Virus record (IMG/VR): IMGVR_UViG_3300017727_000168 | Span: 1-23,442 of that record | Direction: 5' to 3' (one strand) | From: a virus | DNA length: 23,442 nucleotides | Part shown: positions 16,801 through 23,442 of the stretch, one piece after another | Layout: each line of letters starts with the position of its first letter | How positions within the stretch are numbered: position 1 is the first letter of the stretch | Notes under the pieces: model-generated | Database searches by the model: none | What the model saw: the letters and a program-made list of their open reading frames with translations, nothing else | Told to the model about the DNA's origin: nothing | Made by a program: the position numbers and the translations under genes

Positions 16801-19476
16801 ATACAATCTTTTCCACTTAATCAACCATCAGAAGGATTTCCTACTGTAGACTCCTACTTTAGGAGATTAAATAACAGCGCAGTTGTAAAACTTTTAGATA
16901 AGCCTCTATCCTATAATGCTATTCTTTCATTCCCGTATATTATACATTCTACATCTACAGGAAACCCGTTGATAGAATATGAGTATGATGCTGCCCGAAA
17001 TCCTATAGGATATCATAAAACAGCTAATAATTATAAGCCTGACTTTGTTATTTCTACTCCGCCTGGTCCTGAAATATATTTAGATACAGAGACGGTTAAT
17101 ATAAATGAATATAACGTAGTAGTTGTAAAAGGAAAGGCAGATAGATATAACGGCTATGTTAAAATTTCTCATAATGGTTCTGATTTTGATCAAGGCACAA
17201 TAATCGAGGGAAATACTCTTCAGCACTTAACTATATCTCCAAACTCTGAATTTATTATTGGTCGTAAAGACACTAGTTTCTTCCATGGAGATATTAGTCA
17301 TGCGCAGTATTACACGAAAGCAATTTCTTCTACGTCGCTTGCACAGATTATAACTTACCTAAATAACAATGTTAAAAAGTTCTATAAAATTATATTTGAT
17401 GATTTAGTTGGAACAACTGCAGGAGGTACTAAAATTGTTTCTTCGGCTGACTCAACAAAACCATTCGAGTTTGGTGATTTAGATGGTCATACTTTTAATT
17501 CATTCCTATACTACGATACTCCAGAATATAAAATAGATACTTACGATAAAGATGGTAATTTAGTTGAAAACCCAAATACAAAAATTCGTGTTACTGCTAA
17601 TTACGGCAATAATAAGGCTCCAGAAGAAATCATTTATTGGGGAGATGGAAGATTAGACAAAGTAAACAACAGAGCTACATTAGCTCATACATACACACTC
17701 AAATATCTCGGAGAATATAGTAATAAAAAGGGAAGAGTATCTTCGGTCAATCGATTACAAGACAGTGATTATTGGCAGAAATTTTCTTATGTTATTCGTA
17801 GCGGATTAAAGGTAACAGACTGGGAAAATTCTTTCTTAAGTCTAGTTCATCCAGCAGGATTAAAATTCTTTGCGAGTGTTATTCTATTGGTTATAAGAGA
17901 TAATCATTGGTTCGGTCCCAAATCTATAATATTCGACCCAGCCACTCGTCAAAATGTAAGTCTTCTTCGTGTAGAAGATGAATTCTTAGCACCATTCAGA
18001 ACTAAAACACCTCTGGAAGATATGCGGTGGCTCGAAGCTCTTACAGCACCGAGTGAAAGTGGTGGTTATCATATGCCAATGTTCCAGCCTGGTTGGTTAC
18101 AAGGAGATATACGTACACGAGAATTTATATTTGAAGCTGGTCTATGGACTAAATTAGCAAGGTCTGTTCCTGGAAACGAAGCTGCGGCCAAATATACCTT
18201 TGAATATTACGAACAAGATCAAGATGATGGAGATGCTGAATTCAGAATAACTGGTAATATTCTCGGCAGTTGGGAAACAGAAGAAGCGGTGAGTGCTGCT
18301 GCTGCAACCAATACTACAACTATTCAAATTAAAAATATCGCAAGTCTCTTTAATTTAGCAGTTGGAATGGTTTTAGAAGGATCAAGTATTCCTGCAGGAA
18401 CAACTATTGCTTCAATAACATCAGAAAGTACAAGTACAGCTACTATCGAAGCTTCACAAGCAGTATCACTTTCTGAAGATGATGTATTTACGATTTATTC
18501 AAACATAGTAGGAAGTATAGTTCAACAAAAAGATGAGAATGATGTTGTTATTCGAAGAGGTATTATAGCTTCGTTCGCTAAAGATGGAAATGATTATACC
18601 GGATTAATTAAAATAATTGGAGGATTTCCAGTATTCATAGATGGACAAATGTCTACTGAAGATCAAAATAGCGCAGACACCGCCCCTCTTAGATCAGCAA
18701 ATATAGTAACCTTTCCTAGGAAAAAGAAGGCGGAAATTGTCAATGTCTACGGAGACGAGGAACAAGATGCCGCATATCTATTGCAAGATAGATCAACTAC
18801 GAACTTCAATTCAGAAATGTTTTTGAGAGCGGTTCTTACCACGTTTAAATATGTTATACCTGCATTAGTACCACAAAAGGAATTTACTAAAAGAGATTAT
18901 GAACAGAATCTAAAGTTTAAAGACCGTGCAGACATTAGTTCGTATCTTCCAATAACTATTAAAGATGCACTTGCTCAGCGAGATGTCTTTATGAATATCG
19001 GTGCTACTATCACGAAGATAAATCAGCTTGATACTGAAGCTGGCGCCGGCTTCTATATTGAAAGTGACACATCAGATCCTCTCAATGATGAATTACTTAT
19101 CGATGATCATATAACTAATTGGTGGAATGATCCAGAAAATAGTCAAGATGTATCTGCACCAGTTGAATTTTCTATAGATAGTTATACACAAATTAATAGC
19201 TCAGTTGGTCAAATACAAAGTGCTGATACTGTTTATCAAAATAAAAATATTGATGGAGAATACATCAGAATTCAAGGAATAGTAATAAGTCATGTTGGAG
19301 ACTCCACTGATAGAAAGATAAAAATTGGTTGGAACGGAGCGTATAATTTTACTACCCAAACAGAACTATCATCAAATCCTGAAGCAACACAGTTATTTGA
19401 AACTGGAGTAATATTTACACTTAATGAAAGTAATAATAACCAAGAAGATATAGCTAACGTCACCCTTAATACATAA
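10885..19476 (+). CDS. 7: Giant baseplate wedge protein, gp7-like, with propeller and LamG-like modules
   Basis: 2863 residues; T4 gp7 has 1032. Residues 1-60 are Ser/Thr-rich. Residues 170-310 (SESFVALIKDYYEHL, YLDGIQGEIAKNIP, YYTLKGSEESITTFFRLFFD) and 2170-2340 (YWGDG, RVSSVNRLQDSDYWQKFSYV, DWENSFLSLVHPAGLKFFAS) are what I know from wedge proteins of marine T4-like phages, and the location after gp6 fits gp7. Between them lie: a LamG-like piece (about 408-560), seven FG-GAP-like blades (585-1292), further beta-rich sequence (1295-1520), a LamG-like domain (1520-1765) and another LamG-like piece (2050-2167). The start has no Shine-Dalgarno (ATTAAAAATT before ATG), 11 bases after gp6. A gp7/gp8 fusion cannot be excluded, since no separate gp8 is seen. 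Confidence 0.65.
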   Translation: MSYHSSSGSYSSGSTSSTTSTSSSTSSTPTTSGTSNYVANAGNTITTSPASSSTAAGSVYFLEGQSNSGNTAGLVGYFYPLYTDLSLINGLWHVHTFEGLDETFYMPEGETNHAVPSPPRANSYGGLSYEKYATYNVNNTVVSYTNFSTEISQPVISVAASRRDFDPFGNNASNTESLRVEELIPEQLRASSESFVALIKDYYEHLNTVGLPTYETNRIIDEHDIDKVSEKYLDGIQGEIAKNIPDSSVMDRVSLYKKIVQYYTLKGSEESITTFFRLFFDAIIEVSYPRERLFEASSGEWVKKNDDFTQTITASTTLETLGIDYSRLLFRIQDDNNVTLGQATVRSIETTVRYADAPKISGLSIDLDTKKNLNASNETWDSTLFKKPVRGRFMQGARFNDLQKLIKLDGKRSYLDFGLIGNNPNIPLDTEEHTFVIRSFPKFSKENTNLQPLFSLSENYSDLNSHELFFNNTTNKIGRSFSDIKEPTISIDPSDNESLIFSNFIDSSTVALTSIRDQDKYDHMLDFISPVGRTYNGRWKKSLIQFNGKDVYLHEIDPVLNLITNDDLKYYQTDGDTFNGPDNLKIGQTIYGESLNDFSGVNAISEDGFVVAIGASLSDDTGINSGSVRVYELANAQVNGLVDDDTTLTIDNISSDSFPAGLEVNMVVSGGGLPELGADNAVRITSIVSGGTTADTTAIVQVNRNVTLNDNANLRIGTNANIWRQLGQDINGDSAGDILGSALSLNAIGNTIAIGAPRNRGADLVVDNLSYQNYLGEVKIYELNSSQQWVLKGSNIVGTDENTRIGASVSLSGDGNRVAFGSGANPNIDYDLGTEESMGLLLQDDDIGTVYDIELAPDDITSFTHQTYVYTRESALENDRPRYSGSSGSTTFSIRWNGSNWVRKIQGSGGGVPEHNLHPNDTTHPWLKLNGDIIPAFTEFLPTSVALSFDSDGTTVTIQGINFNTASTRIKVRGISNQYNGIFDIDTISSTTITYLRTGPLISTSNDVSPDFTIEIGIHRNPISEIDGGKHIGIRVPDRISNDTEIYEWKEADPVNNAGVFSWIQIGDNIVSENNDPLAGTNVELSDDGRTAMVGTHIINDAGIAELCIRVYYNEEETLTWKQIGVDHLFAPAADKSEIAMSLSNDGSIFAVGIVGDGTDEGFKGQVETYQLRTTVNTQEYIKFGQTIEGDEVGDECGKSVDLNTNGNIIVIGSPGNEDNGNDAGQARVFSYNRTISTWEKVGSPIEGFGALDNAGESVSINGTGTRVTIASPGNDGAGQNRGKVETFQIPIDITITSFALSEKNLDDGRLRWTIKYDGNIVYYTDWYTTEQFANLNPYGIRTKWNIANKQGDKNFPVLPHCEYIKRNNDHLFNLHNRGYLSIFYKHNGEFQPSQNITIGDTDVYDEERLWDILDYAVDGPHLILLDRPVNGASRLVIFKLDQYNRYNFYQTVELNLPATHLGSADFAHVKINASQIIVGTHTFNNVDIAQIIQVYTKDADNLWPNDRYTTLPSAVSTDVEADLLFNIGENVTTSKWTSTNGLVDLKSDSIVENASKDDGISVFVPRSTIGSGLGFDIEDKFSLSLRFKSGSLYGDINNILTIGNVTLRIATDPLTNKRTLQVVSREYGKSDDPIFLNKIDTNIILDDNNMLEIFSDEYFDSEIKEKEWNNLILEFHVKDNVIVGLRYSINGFKRSKSFNTDLSWIQAFFGNLIPRFRVPVHGITAASQIKLYDNIAFSHIAFYNKKLSYLEFDLLQRNLSINYTDTVTTGINSLLDGGRFELSETGTVIAKVSAYGIHIWERRSIDTWRSWYNTVESITGAESNFITQNGARSHSFKFFGNDLLLVSGGLNNAKQFVDQFNLSDVYNKKEHNSRSVLYYLRSQYSTSASGWRSIKTIRPTIPFIQSDSTDFKVGLNYGANIAVDNDTDSFAVSLEPNSINAVLNGPNSTSNSSAKSTTVKYDIWRKLANNRIQSFPLNQPSEGFPTVDSYFRRLNNSAVVKLLDKPLSYNAILSFPYIIHSTSTGNPLIEYEYDAARNPIGYHKTANNYKPDFVISTPPGPEIYLDTETVNINEYNVVVVKGKADRYNGYVKISHNGSDFDQGTIIEGNTLQHLTISPNSEFIIGRKDTSFFHGDISHAQYYTKAISSTSLAQIITYLNNNVKKFYKIIFDDLVGTTAGGTKIVSSADSTKPFEFGDLDGHTFNSFLYYDTPEYKIDTYDKDGNLVENPNTKIRVTANYGNNKAPEEIIYWGDGRLDKVNNRATLAHTYTLKYLGEYSNKKGRVSSVNRLQDSDYWQKFSYVIRSGLKVTDWENSFLSLVHPAGLKFFASVILLVIRDNHWFGPKSIIFDPATRQNVSLLRVEDEFLAPFRTKTPLEDMRWLEALTAPSESGGYHMPMFQPGWLQGDIRTREFIFEAGLWTKLARSVPGNEAAAKYTFEYYEQDQDDGDAEFRITGNILGSWETEEAVSAAAATNTTTIQIKNIASLFNLAVGMVLEGSSIPAGTTIASITSESTSTATIEASQAVSLSEDDVFTIYSNIVGSIVQQKDENDVVIRRGIIASFAKDGNDYTGLIKIIGGFPVFIDGQMSTEDQNSADTAPLRSANIVTFPRKKKAEIVNVYGDEEQDAAYLLQDRSTTNFNSEMFLRAVLTTFKYVIPALVPQKEFTKRDYEQNLKFKDRADISSYLPITIKDALAQRDVFMNIGATITKINQLDTEAGAGFYIESDTSDPLNDELLIDDHITNWWNDPENSQDVSAPVEFSIDSYTQINSSVGQIQSADTVYQNKNIDGEYIRIQGIVISHVGDSTDRKIKIGWNGAYNFTTQTELSSNPEATQLFETGVIFTLNESNNNQEDIANVTLNT
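10922..10968 (+). repeat. 17-base direct repeat in the Ser/Thr-rich start of the gp7-like gene
   Basis: GTAGTACTAGTTCAACG occurs at 10922-10938 and 10952-10968, exactly 30 bases apart and therefore in frame. The region encodes only Ser, Thr and Pro. Copy-number changes would keep the frame. Confidence 0.85.
12640..14760 (+). repeat. Seven FG-GAP-like blade repeats in the gp7-like protein
   Basis: Protein-level repeat, about 50 residues per unit, with the pattern (I/F/L)G--I-G-----(F/G)-SV-L---G--(V/I)AIG(A/S)P-----G-V-(V/I)Y-L. Units begin near residues 586, 722, 789, 1061, 1111, 1181 and 1232. Examples of core motifs are GNTIAIGAP, GNIIVIGSPGN and TRVTIASPGND. Seven units would close one beta-propeller. 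Two insertions interrupt it: residues 643-716 and about 829-1061. Confidence 0.6.
15448..16180 (+). other. LamG/concanavalin-like domain in the gp7-like protein
   Basis: Residues about 1520-1765 show the usual LamG layout: DIEDKFSLSLRFKSG, then ILTIGNVTLRI, then EWNNLILEFHVKDN, SINGFKRSKSF and finally YDNIAFSHIAFYNKKLSYLE. Such domains are beta sandwiches that often bind carbohydrate; the ligand here is unknown. Confidence 0.55.
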
Positions 19477-19481
19477 AAATA

Positions 19482-19489
19482 TATAAATA
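19482..19489 (+). promoter_or_regulatory. Late promoter TATAAATA before the tail fibre gene
   Basis: Lies in the 19-base gap after the gp7-like stop, followed by GAATTA and ATG 19496. It gives the fibre gene its own late transcript. Confidence 0.75.
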
Positions 19490-19495
19490 GAATTA

Positions 19496-22400
19496 ATGAG
19501 TACAAAAATTTCAAATTTACCAGAGTTAGGTGTTAATGCAAGCGGTGGGATCGATAGAAGTATTATCGACGGAAATGAATTTTTTCCGATAATCGACTTT
19601 GATGCAAATAACAATTTACAGACGTTTAAAATTAAATTAGATACACTGTTTTTAAGTGGTCAAGGATTTGAGAAAGTAACAGACATTGCTATAGCTGAAG
19701 ATAGTAATAATCAGTTTAAATTAATATATACAAAGGAAGATAACAGCACAGATGAGATAACAATTGACAAGTATGTAATTCAAAACGGTGATGTAAAATT
19801 CGAGCACATTGATACTACTGATTATTTTACTTCTGATGTAGGAAATCTGATACAAAGTGATAGTAGTAGTAATGTTAAATTAGCTACTGCTGGTGCAATT
19901 GATACACACATTACTCACAGATTATATGGTACGAATGAGTATGATGATGCAATTAAAGAATATTTTGGTGATAGCACGACTTCACGCACTGTTGGTACAC
20001 ACATATTAAAAGATTTTAGACTAAATTCAGAGGTTGCACAAGATTTTCTAGATCTGTTAGATGATGTTAGACCTTCGCTAGATACATTTAAGAAGATCGA
20101 AGAACAGTTTGATACGATTGATTATAGTGATAAAATTGGAACAAGTCAAGTAAACACTGATCAGTTTGTAATTCTTGAACCAGGTGGTAATTTAAGTAGT
20201 CGTTTAAATATTAAACCACTTGCAATTGGTACTGGTCTTCTTAACAGCAATGCGGTTATCACTAATAAGATTAAAGATGGAGCAATCACTACTGCTAAGA
20301 TTGATACTGGTGCAATTACTGCAACTAAACTAAATGTTGATTCGGTTATAACAGTTAAGATTAAAGATGAAGCTGTAACTCCTGCTAAACTTTCTGCTGG
20401 TGCACCTCAATGGGATACTGATAATGTAAATATTCTTAATGACTTAGTTGTTACTCACGATGTTAATGTTAATAATAATATTAAATCTTTTGGTACTGAT
20501 ATTAGTTTATTCAATTCTAATGTCACAAATAGATCGACTGGTAATGGTAGAGCGATCTCTCACGATCTCGGAGATACACTAGTTATTAATAAATTTAACG
20601 ATTACATTGGAGGTGTACATATTAAGGGATTAATAATGGCGCCTGATCAGCATGTAGGTAGAATAATTACAAGTACTGATAACACATTAGTAACAAAGGC
20701 ATATGTAGATCGCGCTGACGTTCTTCTTAATCCTATTGCAGAAGATAAAATTCAAGATGATGCGATTATACATCGTCATATGACTCCTGATTCGGTTGAC
20801 ACTGAGGAATTATTTGATTTCTGTGTAACAAGTCCTAAAGTTGAAGTTATTGGCCCACATTGGGATGATACCGGTACAGTTAAAATACTTAATAAGCTAG
20901 ATATTAATGGCCACGAGCTAACTGTTGGTGACATCGGTGGTACATCAACAACTAACGAAACTCGATTAATACTTCGTGGTCCAGAAACTACAGATAATGA
21001 TATTCGACTACGTAGAGGAATTGCCACTGTTGCCCGAGGAAAGGGTGTTAACGGCAATTTCATTCTTAACAATTCAGGTACTGGAGATCTTATATTTAGT
21101 AGAAGTGGTCAAGAAAGTTTTAGATTAACTCCTACTGCAGCAAGGTTACCTAAGACTCTTCAAATTGCAGGAGGTTCTTCAGCAACTATTAATGGAACAA
21201 ACTTTTCTAATATACCATTACTTATTGGAAATATTAATGCTGGAATTGGAATTGATAACAATGAAATAGTACAAAAGGGAGGAAATCTTAATATCGGTGT
21301 TGCTGATTCAAATCGAAATATCTTTTTCAGGTCCGGCAGTCTTTTAAGAGCAACTATTCATGGTGATAGCGGAGATATTCAAGCTACTGGAGATCTTATC
21401 ACAAATACAGGTATAGTAAGACCAGTAAGAGATGATTCAAGACTCAATCTTCGTGGTGGTACAACAAATGCAAATGGAGCGAATATCGATTTGTATGGAG
21501 CTAGTAATGGAGCTAACTCAAATCAGGCAATTTATGATGCAGATATACACCGCTTTAGGGTATCAAATGGTAGTGTAACTGCTCTTGAAATTGATGCTAA
21601 AACTAGGAGAATTAAACTATTTGCTGAAGGTACACAACCAAACCATTTGGTTACGAAGAAGTATGTTGATGATGAAGTATTTAAACCTATTCAAAGTTTA
21701 GATATCATTACTTCGAGAATGGAAAGCGGATTTTACCAAACATCGAATGCAATATTTGGTAATGGATGGCCAGAAACAACTAACGGATATTATCATCTAC
21801 TCACAAATACTCATAGTAACACAACAAATTATAATGCTTTACAGTTTGCTGCTTCATATACTAATCAAGAAGTTTACTTTAGATCAACAAATAATAATGG
21901 TAATCAAGCATGGAGCAAATTGTGGCATACAAACAATCAAGGAGCTGGTTCTGGATTAGATGCTGATTTACTTGATGGAAAAGAAGCAGCTGCCTTTTCT
22001 TTAATTAGTCATCTACACGATGATAGATATAGAAAACTTACTACTTTAATTGGATATAACGATCTTACGGTTGGAGCACCTTCTTGGGACACAACTAATG
22101 TTAATATTCATAATAATTTAGATGTTAGTTTGAGCGCAACTATAGATGGAAGTCTAAGAGTTGGTGGTCAAATAACCCAAACCGGACCTGACTTTAAGAT
22201 ATTCAATCAAACTCGTGCCGGAAGCGGTAACACACATGCAGGTAGAGCACTTGTACATGGAGTAAACGATGCATTAAATATTAATTATGCTAAAGATTAT
22301 ACTGGTGGTGTACTAATTCACGGAAATATAATTGCCCGTGATCAATCAATGGCGTTCATTAAGGATAATTCTAGAGCGTTAGCCACACAAGAATACGTTT

Positions 22401-23442
22401 TATCTAAACAGGCAGAAACATTTCCAGATATCAATTACATACGTAAAATAGGTGATAATGTTTTCGGAACTTTATCATGGACAAATGTAAGTGGAGAAGG
22501 TCTAGAATGGTCTAAGAATACCGATAAAGCTTCGATTAAATTTTACAATGAGGGTGACACTGATCCTGATTGTCGATTACAGTTTGAGATTGGTGATAAT
22601 AACACCGAGTATTTTACATTTGTTCTTAATCCAAGTGGAGCACGGCCAAATATAACACTTCTAAAAATAGGTCATAGCGAGCTTTCTTATAAAGGCTATG
22701 ATGTTTGGCATGACGGTAATACTACTGCTAAAGTTGATCAAGTTCATCTCGCTAAAAATGCTGTAACTAATATTAAGATTTCTGATAATGCAGTTAACGA
22801 AAGAAAAATTGCTTCGAACTCAGTTACTGGAAGTAAGATACCTGATGGCACAATTGTTTCTTCTCATATACAGGATTTATCTATTGGGACTGCCAAGATA
22901 GTTGATAATTCAGTTACTTCTGATAAGATAGTTGATAATTCAATTATTGCATCGAAGATACCAAATAGTTCAATTGTTACTTCTAAAATATTAGATAAAG
23001 CAATTACTACAATTAAGATTGATAATAATGCAGTTAATAATAGTAAGATAATTGATAACGCAATTACTTCTGATAAGATTGCTAATTTCAATGTAACTAC
23101 TAATAAAATTGCTAATTTCAATGTAACTTCAGAAAAGATAGCTGATAATGCAATTATTTCAAGTAAGTTACCAAATGCAATAATTACTTCTGATAAGATT
23201 GCTAATCAAAATGTTACAAGCGCGAAGATATTAGATCTCTCAATTACTGCTGCTAAGATTGCTAATAACAATGTTACTGCTGAAAAAATTCTAAATGGTG
23301 TTATATCTCCTACTAAACTTTCTCCTGGTGGACCTAGTTGGAATGCTAATAGTAATTTGTATGTTAAAGGTACACTAGTATTAGGACAACCTGTGGGAGG
23401 AGCAGGACCTTACACCGGAATTACAGCTACTCGAGTAGATAC
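19496..23442 (+). CDS. Long tail fibre / receptor-binding protein (3' end missing)
   Basis: Partial: 1315 codons from ATG 19496, open to the window edge. The N-terminus (MSTKISNLPELG, later FFPIIDFD) is the usual attachment start of phage fibres. Then come two blocks of decapeptide repeats (20255-20404 with 5 units, 22763-23332 with 19), four W-D cassettes ((G/A)P-W(D/N), followed by N-LDV), three TK-YVD-like motifs (near 20690, 21650, 22380) and DADLLDG at residues 822-828 with HLHDDRY at 839-845. DADLLDG and HxH motifs are known from trimeric long tail fibres, where HxH can bind metal. It may be the counterpart of T4 gp10, gp12 or gp34; I cannot choose. The receptor-binding tip is probably outside the window. 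Confidence 0.8.
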   Translation, partial: MSTKISNLPELGVNASGGIDRSIIDGNEFFPIIDFDANNNLQTFKIKLDTLFLSGQGFEKVTDIAIAEDSNNQFKLIYTKEDNSTDEITIDKYVIQNGDVKFEHIDTTDYFTSDVGNLIQSDSSSNVKLATAGAIDTHITHRLYGTNEYDDAIKEYFGDSTTSRTVGTHILKDFRLNSEVAQDFLDLLDDVRPSLDTFKKIEEQFDTIDYSDKIGTSQVNTDQFVILEPGGNLSSRLNIKPLAIGTGLLNSNAVITNKIKDGAITTAKIDTGAITATKLNVDSVITVKIKDEAVTPAKLSAGAPQWDTDNVNILNDLVVTHDVNVNNNIKSFGTDISLFNSNVTNRSTGNGRAISHDLGDTLVINKFNDYIGGVHIKGLIMAPDQHVGRIITSTDNTLVTKAYVDRADVLLNPIAEDKIQDDAIIHRHMTPDSVDTEELFDFCVTSPKVEVIGPHWDDTGTVKILNKLDINGHELTVGDIGGTSTTNETRLILRGPETTDNDIRLRRGIATVARGKGVNGNFILNNSGTGDLIFSRSGQESFRLTPTAARLPKTLQIAGGSSATINGTNFSNIPLLIGNINAGIGIDNNEIVQKGGNLNIGVADSNRNIFFRSGSLLRATIHGDSGDIQATGDLITNTGIVRPVRDDSRLNLRGGTTNANGANIDLYGASNGANSNQAIYDADIHRFRVSNGSVTALEIDAKTRRIKLFAEGTQPNHLVTKKYVDDEVFKPIQSLDIITSRMESGFYQTSNAIFGNGWPETTNGYYHLLTNTHSNTTNYNALQFAASYTNQEVYFRSTNNNGNQAWSKLWHTNNQGAGSGLDADLLDGKEAAAFSLISHLHDDRYRKLTTLIGYNDLTVGAPSWDTTNVNIHNNLDVSLSATIDGSLRVGGQITQTGPDFKIFNQTRAGSGNTHAGRALVHGVNDALNINYAKDYTGGVLIHGNIIARDQSMAFIKDNSRALATQEYVLSKQAETFPDINYIRKIGDNVFGTLSWTNVSGEGLEWSKNTDKASIKFYNEGDTDPDCRLQFEIGDNNTEYFTFVLNPSGARPNITLLKIGHSELSYKGYDVWHDGNTTAKVDQVHLAKNAVTNIKISDNAVNERKIASNSVTGSKIPDGTIVSSHIQDLSIGTAKIVDNSVTSDKIVDNSIIASKIPNSSIVTSKILDKAITTIKIDNNAVNNSKIIDNAITSDKIANFNVTTNKIANFNVTSEKIADNAIISSKLPNAIITSDKIANQNVTSAKILDLSITAAKIANNNVTAEKILNGVISPTKLSPGGPSWNANSNLYVKGTLVLGQPVGGAGPYTGITATRVD
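20255..20404 (+). repeat. Decapeptide repeat block A of the fibre (5 units)
   Basis: Five 30-base units encoding (I/V)(T/I)--K(I/L)-(D/V/A)-(A/S), for example ITTAKIDTGA and VTPAKLSAGA. The block leads directly into a W-D cassette (PQWDTDNVNI). Confidence 0.85.
22763..23332 (+). repeat. Decapeptide repeat block B of the fibre (19 units)
   Basis: Nineteen unbroken 30-base units, consensus (I/V)T(S/T)-KI-(D/N)N(A/S/N), for example VTSDKIVDNS, ITSDKIANFN and VTSEKIADNA. The block ends in ISPTKLSPGG followed by PSW. Neighbouring units are close at DNA level: ATTGCTAATTTCAATGTAACT is identical at 23078-23098 and 23108-23128. Confidence 0.9.

Noticed and set aside
20776-21072. 98-codon leftward ORF inside the fibre gene
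   Set aside because: Lies opposite continuous fibre coding sequence and has no start signals.
22864-23121. Leftward hydrophobic ORF (85 codons) that looks like a membrane protein
   Set aside because: It is the reverse reading of the decapeptide repeat; its Ile/Leu-rich content follows from that.
22763-23332. CRISPR-like array with 30-base period
   Set aside because: The units are contiguous, in frame and coding, with no unique spacers; it is a protein repeat.

Overview
This window is a late structural (baseplate and tail) region of a T4-like contractile-tailed phage. It is AT-rich. The gene set (homologues of T4 gp4, gp26, gp48, gp53, gp27, gp5, gp25, gp6 and gp7), the lysozyme-free gp5 spike and the gene layout resemble marine T4-like myoviruses such as cyanophages and pelagiphages more than T4 itself. 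The host cannot be read from the sequence. There are no tRNAs, insertion sequences, CRISPR arrays or host metabolic genes. Coding density is close to 100%, and no gap exceeds 200 bases.

Layout: a divergent switch point of 21 bases (3934-3954) separates two late arms. The leftward (minus) arm runs from gp4 head completion (3933-3475) to an unassigned conserved protein (3461-2877), a tail-tube-fold protein like gp54/gp19 (2877-2212), the gp26-type protein (2153-1452), a short -1-frame ORF (to 1273) and a tape-measure-like protein running off the left edge (1264-1). The rightward arm carries gp48, gp53, gp27, gp5, gp25 and gp6, then a giant 2863-residue gp7-like protein, then a long repeat-rich tail fibre running off the right edge. 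Together these build the hub and needle (gp27-gp5), the wedges (gp53, gp25, gp6, gp7), the tube cap and initiator (gp48, gp54-like), the tape measure with its chaperone, and receptor-binding parts.

Three observations stand out. (1) The gp26-type gene ends on a canonical slippery heptamer (T TTT TTC, minus strand 1464-1458) two codons before its stop. The -1 frame then stays open for 61 codons encoding a conserved-looking segment, directly before the tape-measure gene. This is the classic gene position of a frameshifted tail-assembly chaperone. (2) T4-type late promoters (TATAAATA) sit only 4-6 bases before the start codons of at least five genes on both strands, with no ribosome-binding site. 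With T4 spacing this predicts leaderless late mRNAs. The one gene with a textbook Shine-Dalgarno (gp53) is internal to a unit. (3) The gp7-like wedge protein is nearly three times the T4 length and carries a seven-bladed FG-GAP-like propeller plus LamG-like segments, suggesting surface-binding functions built into the baseplate.
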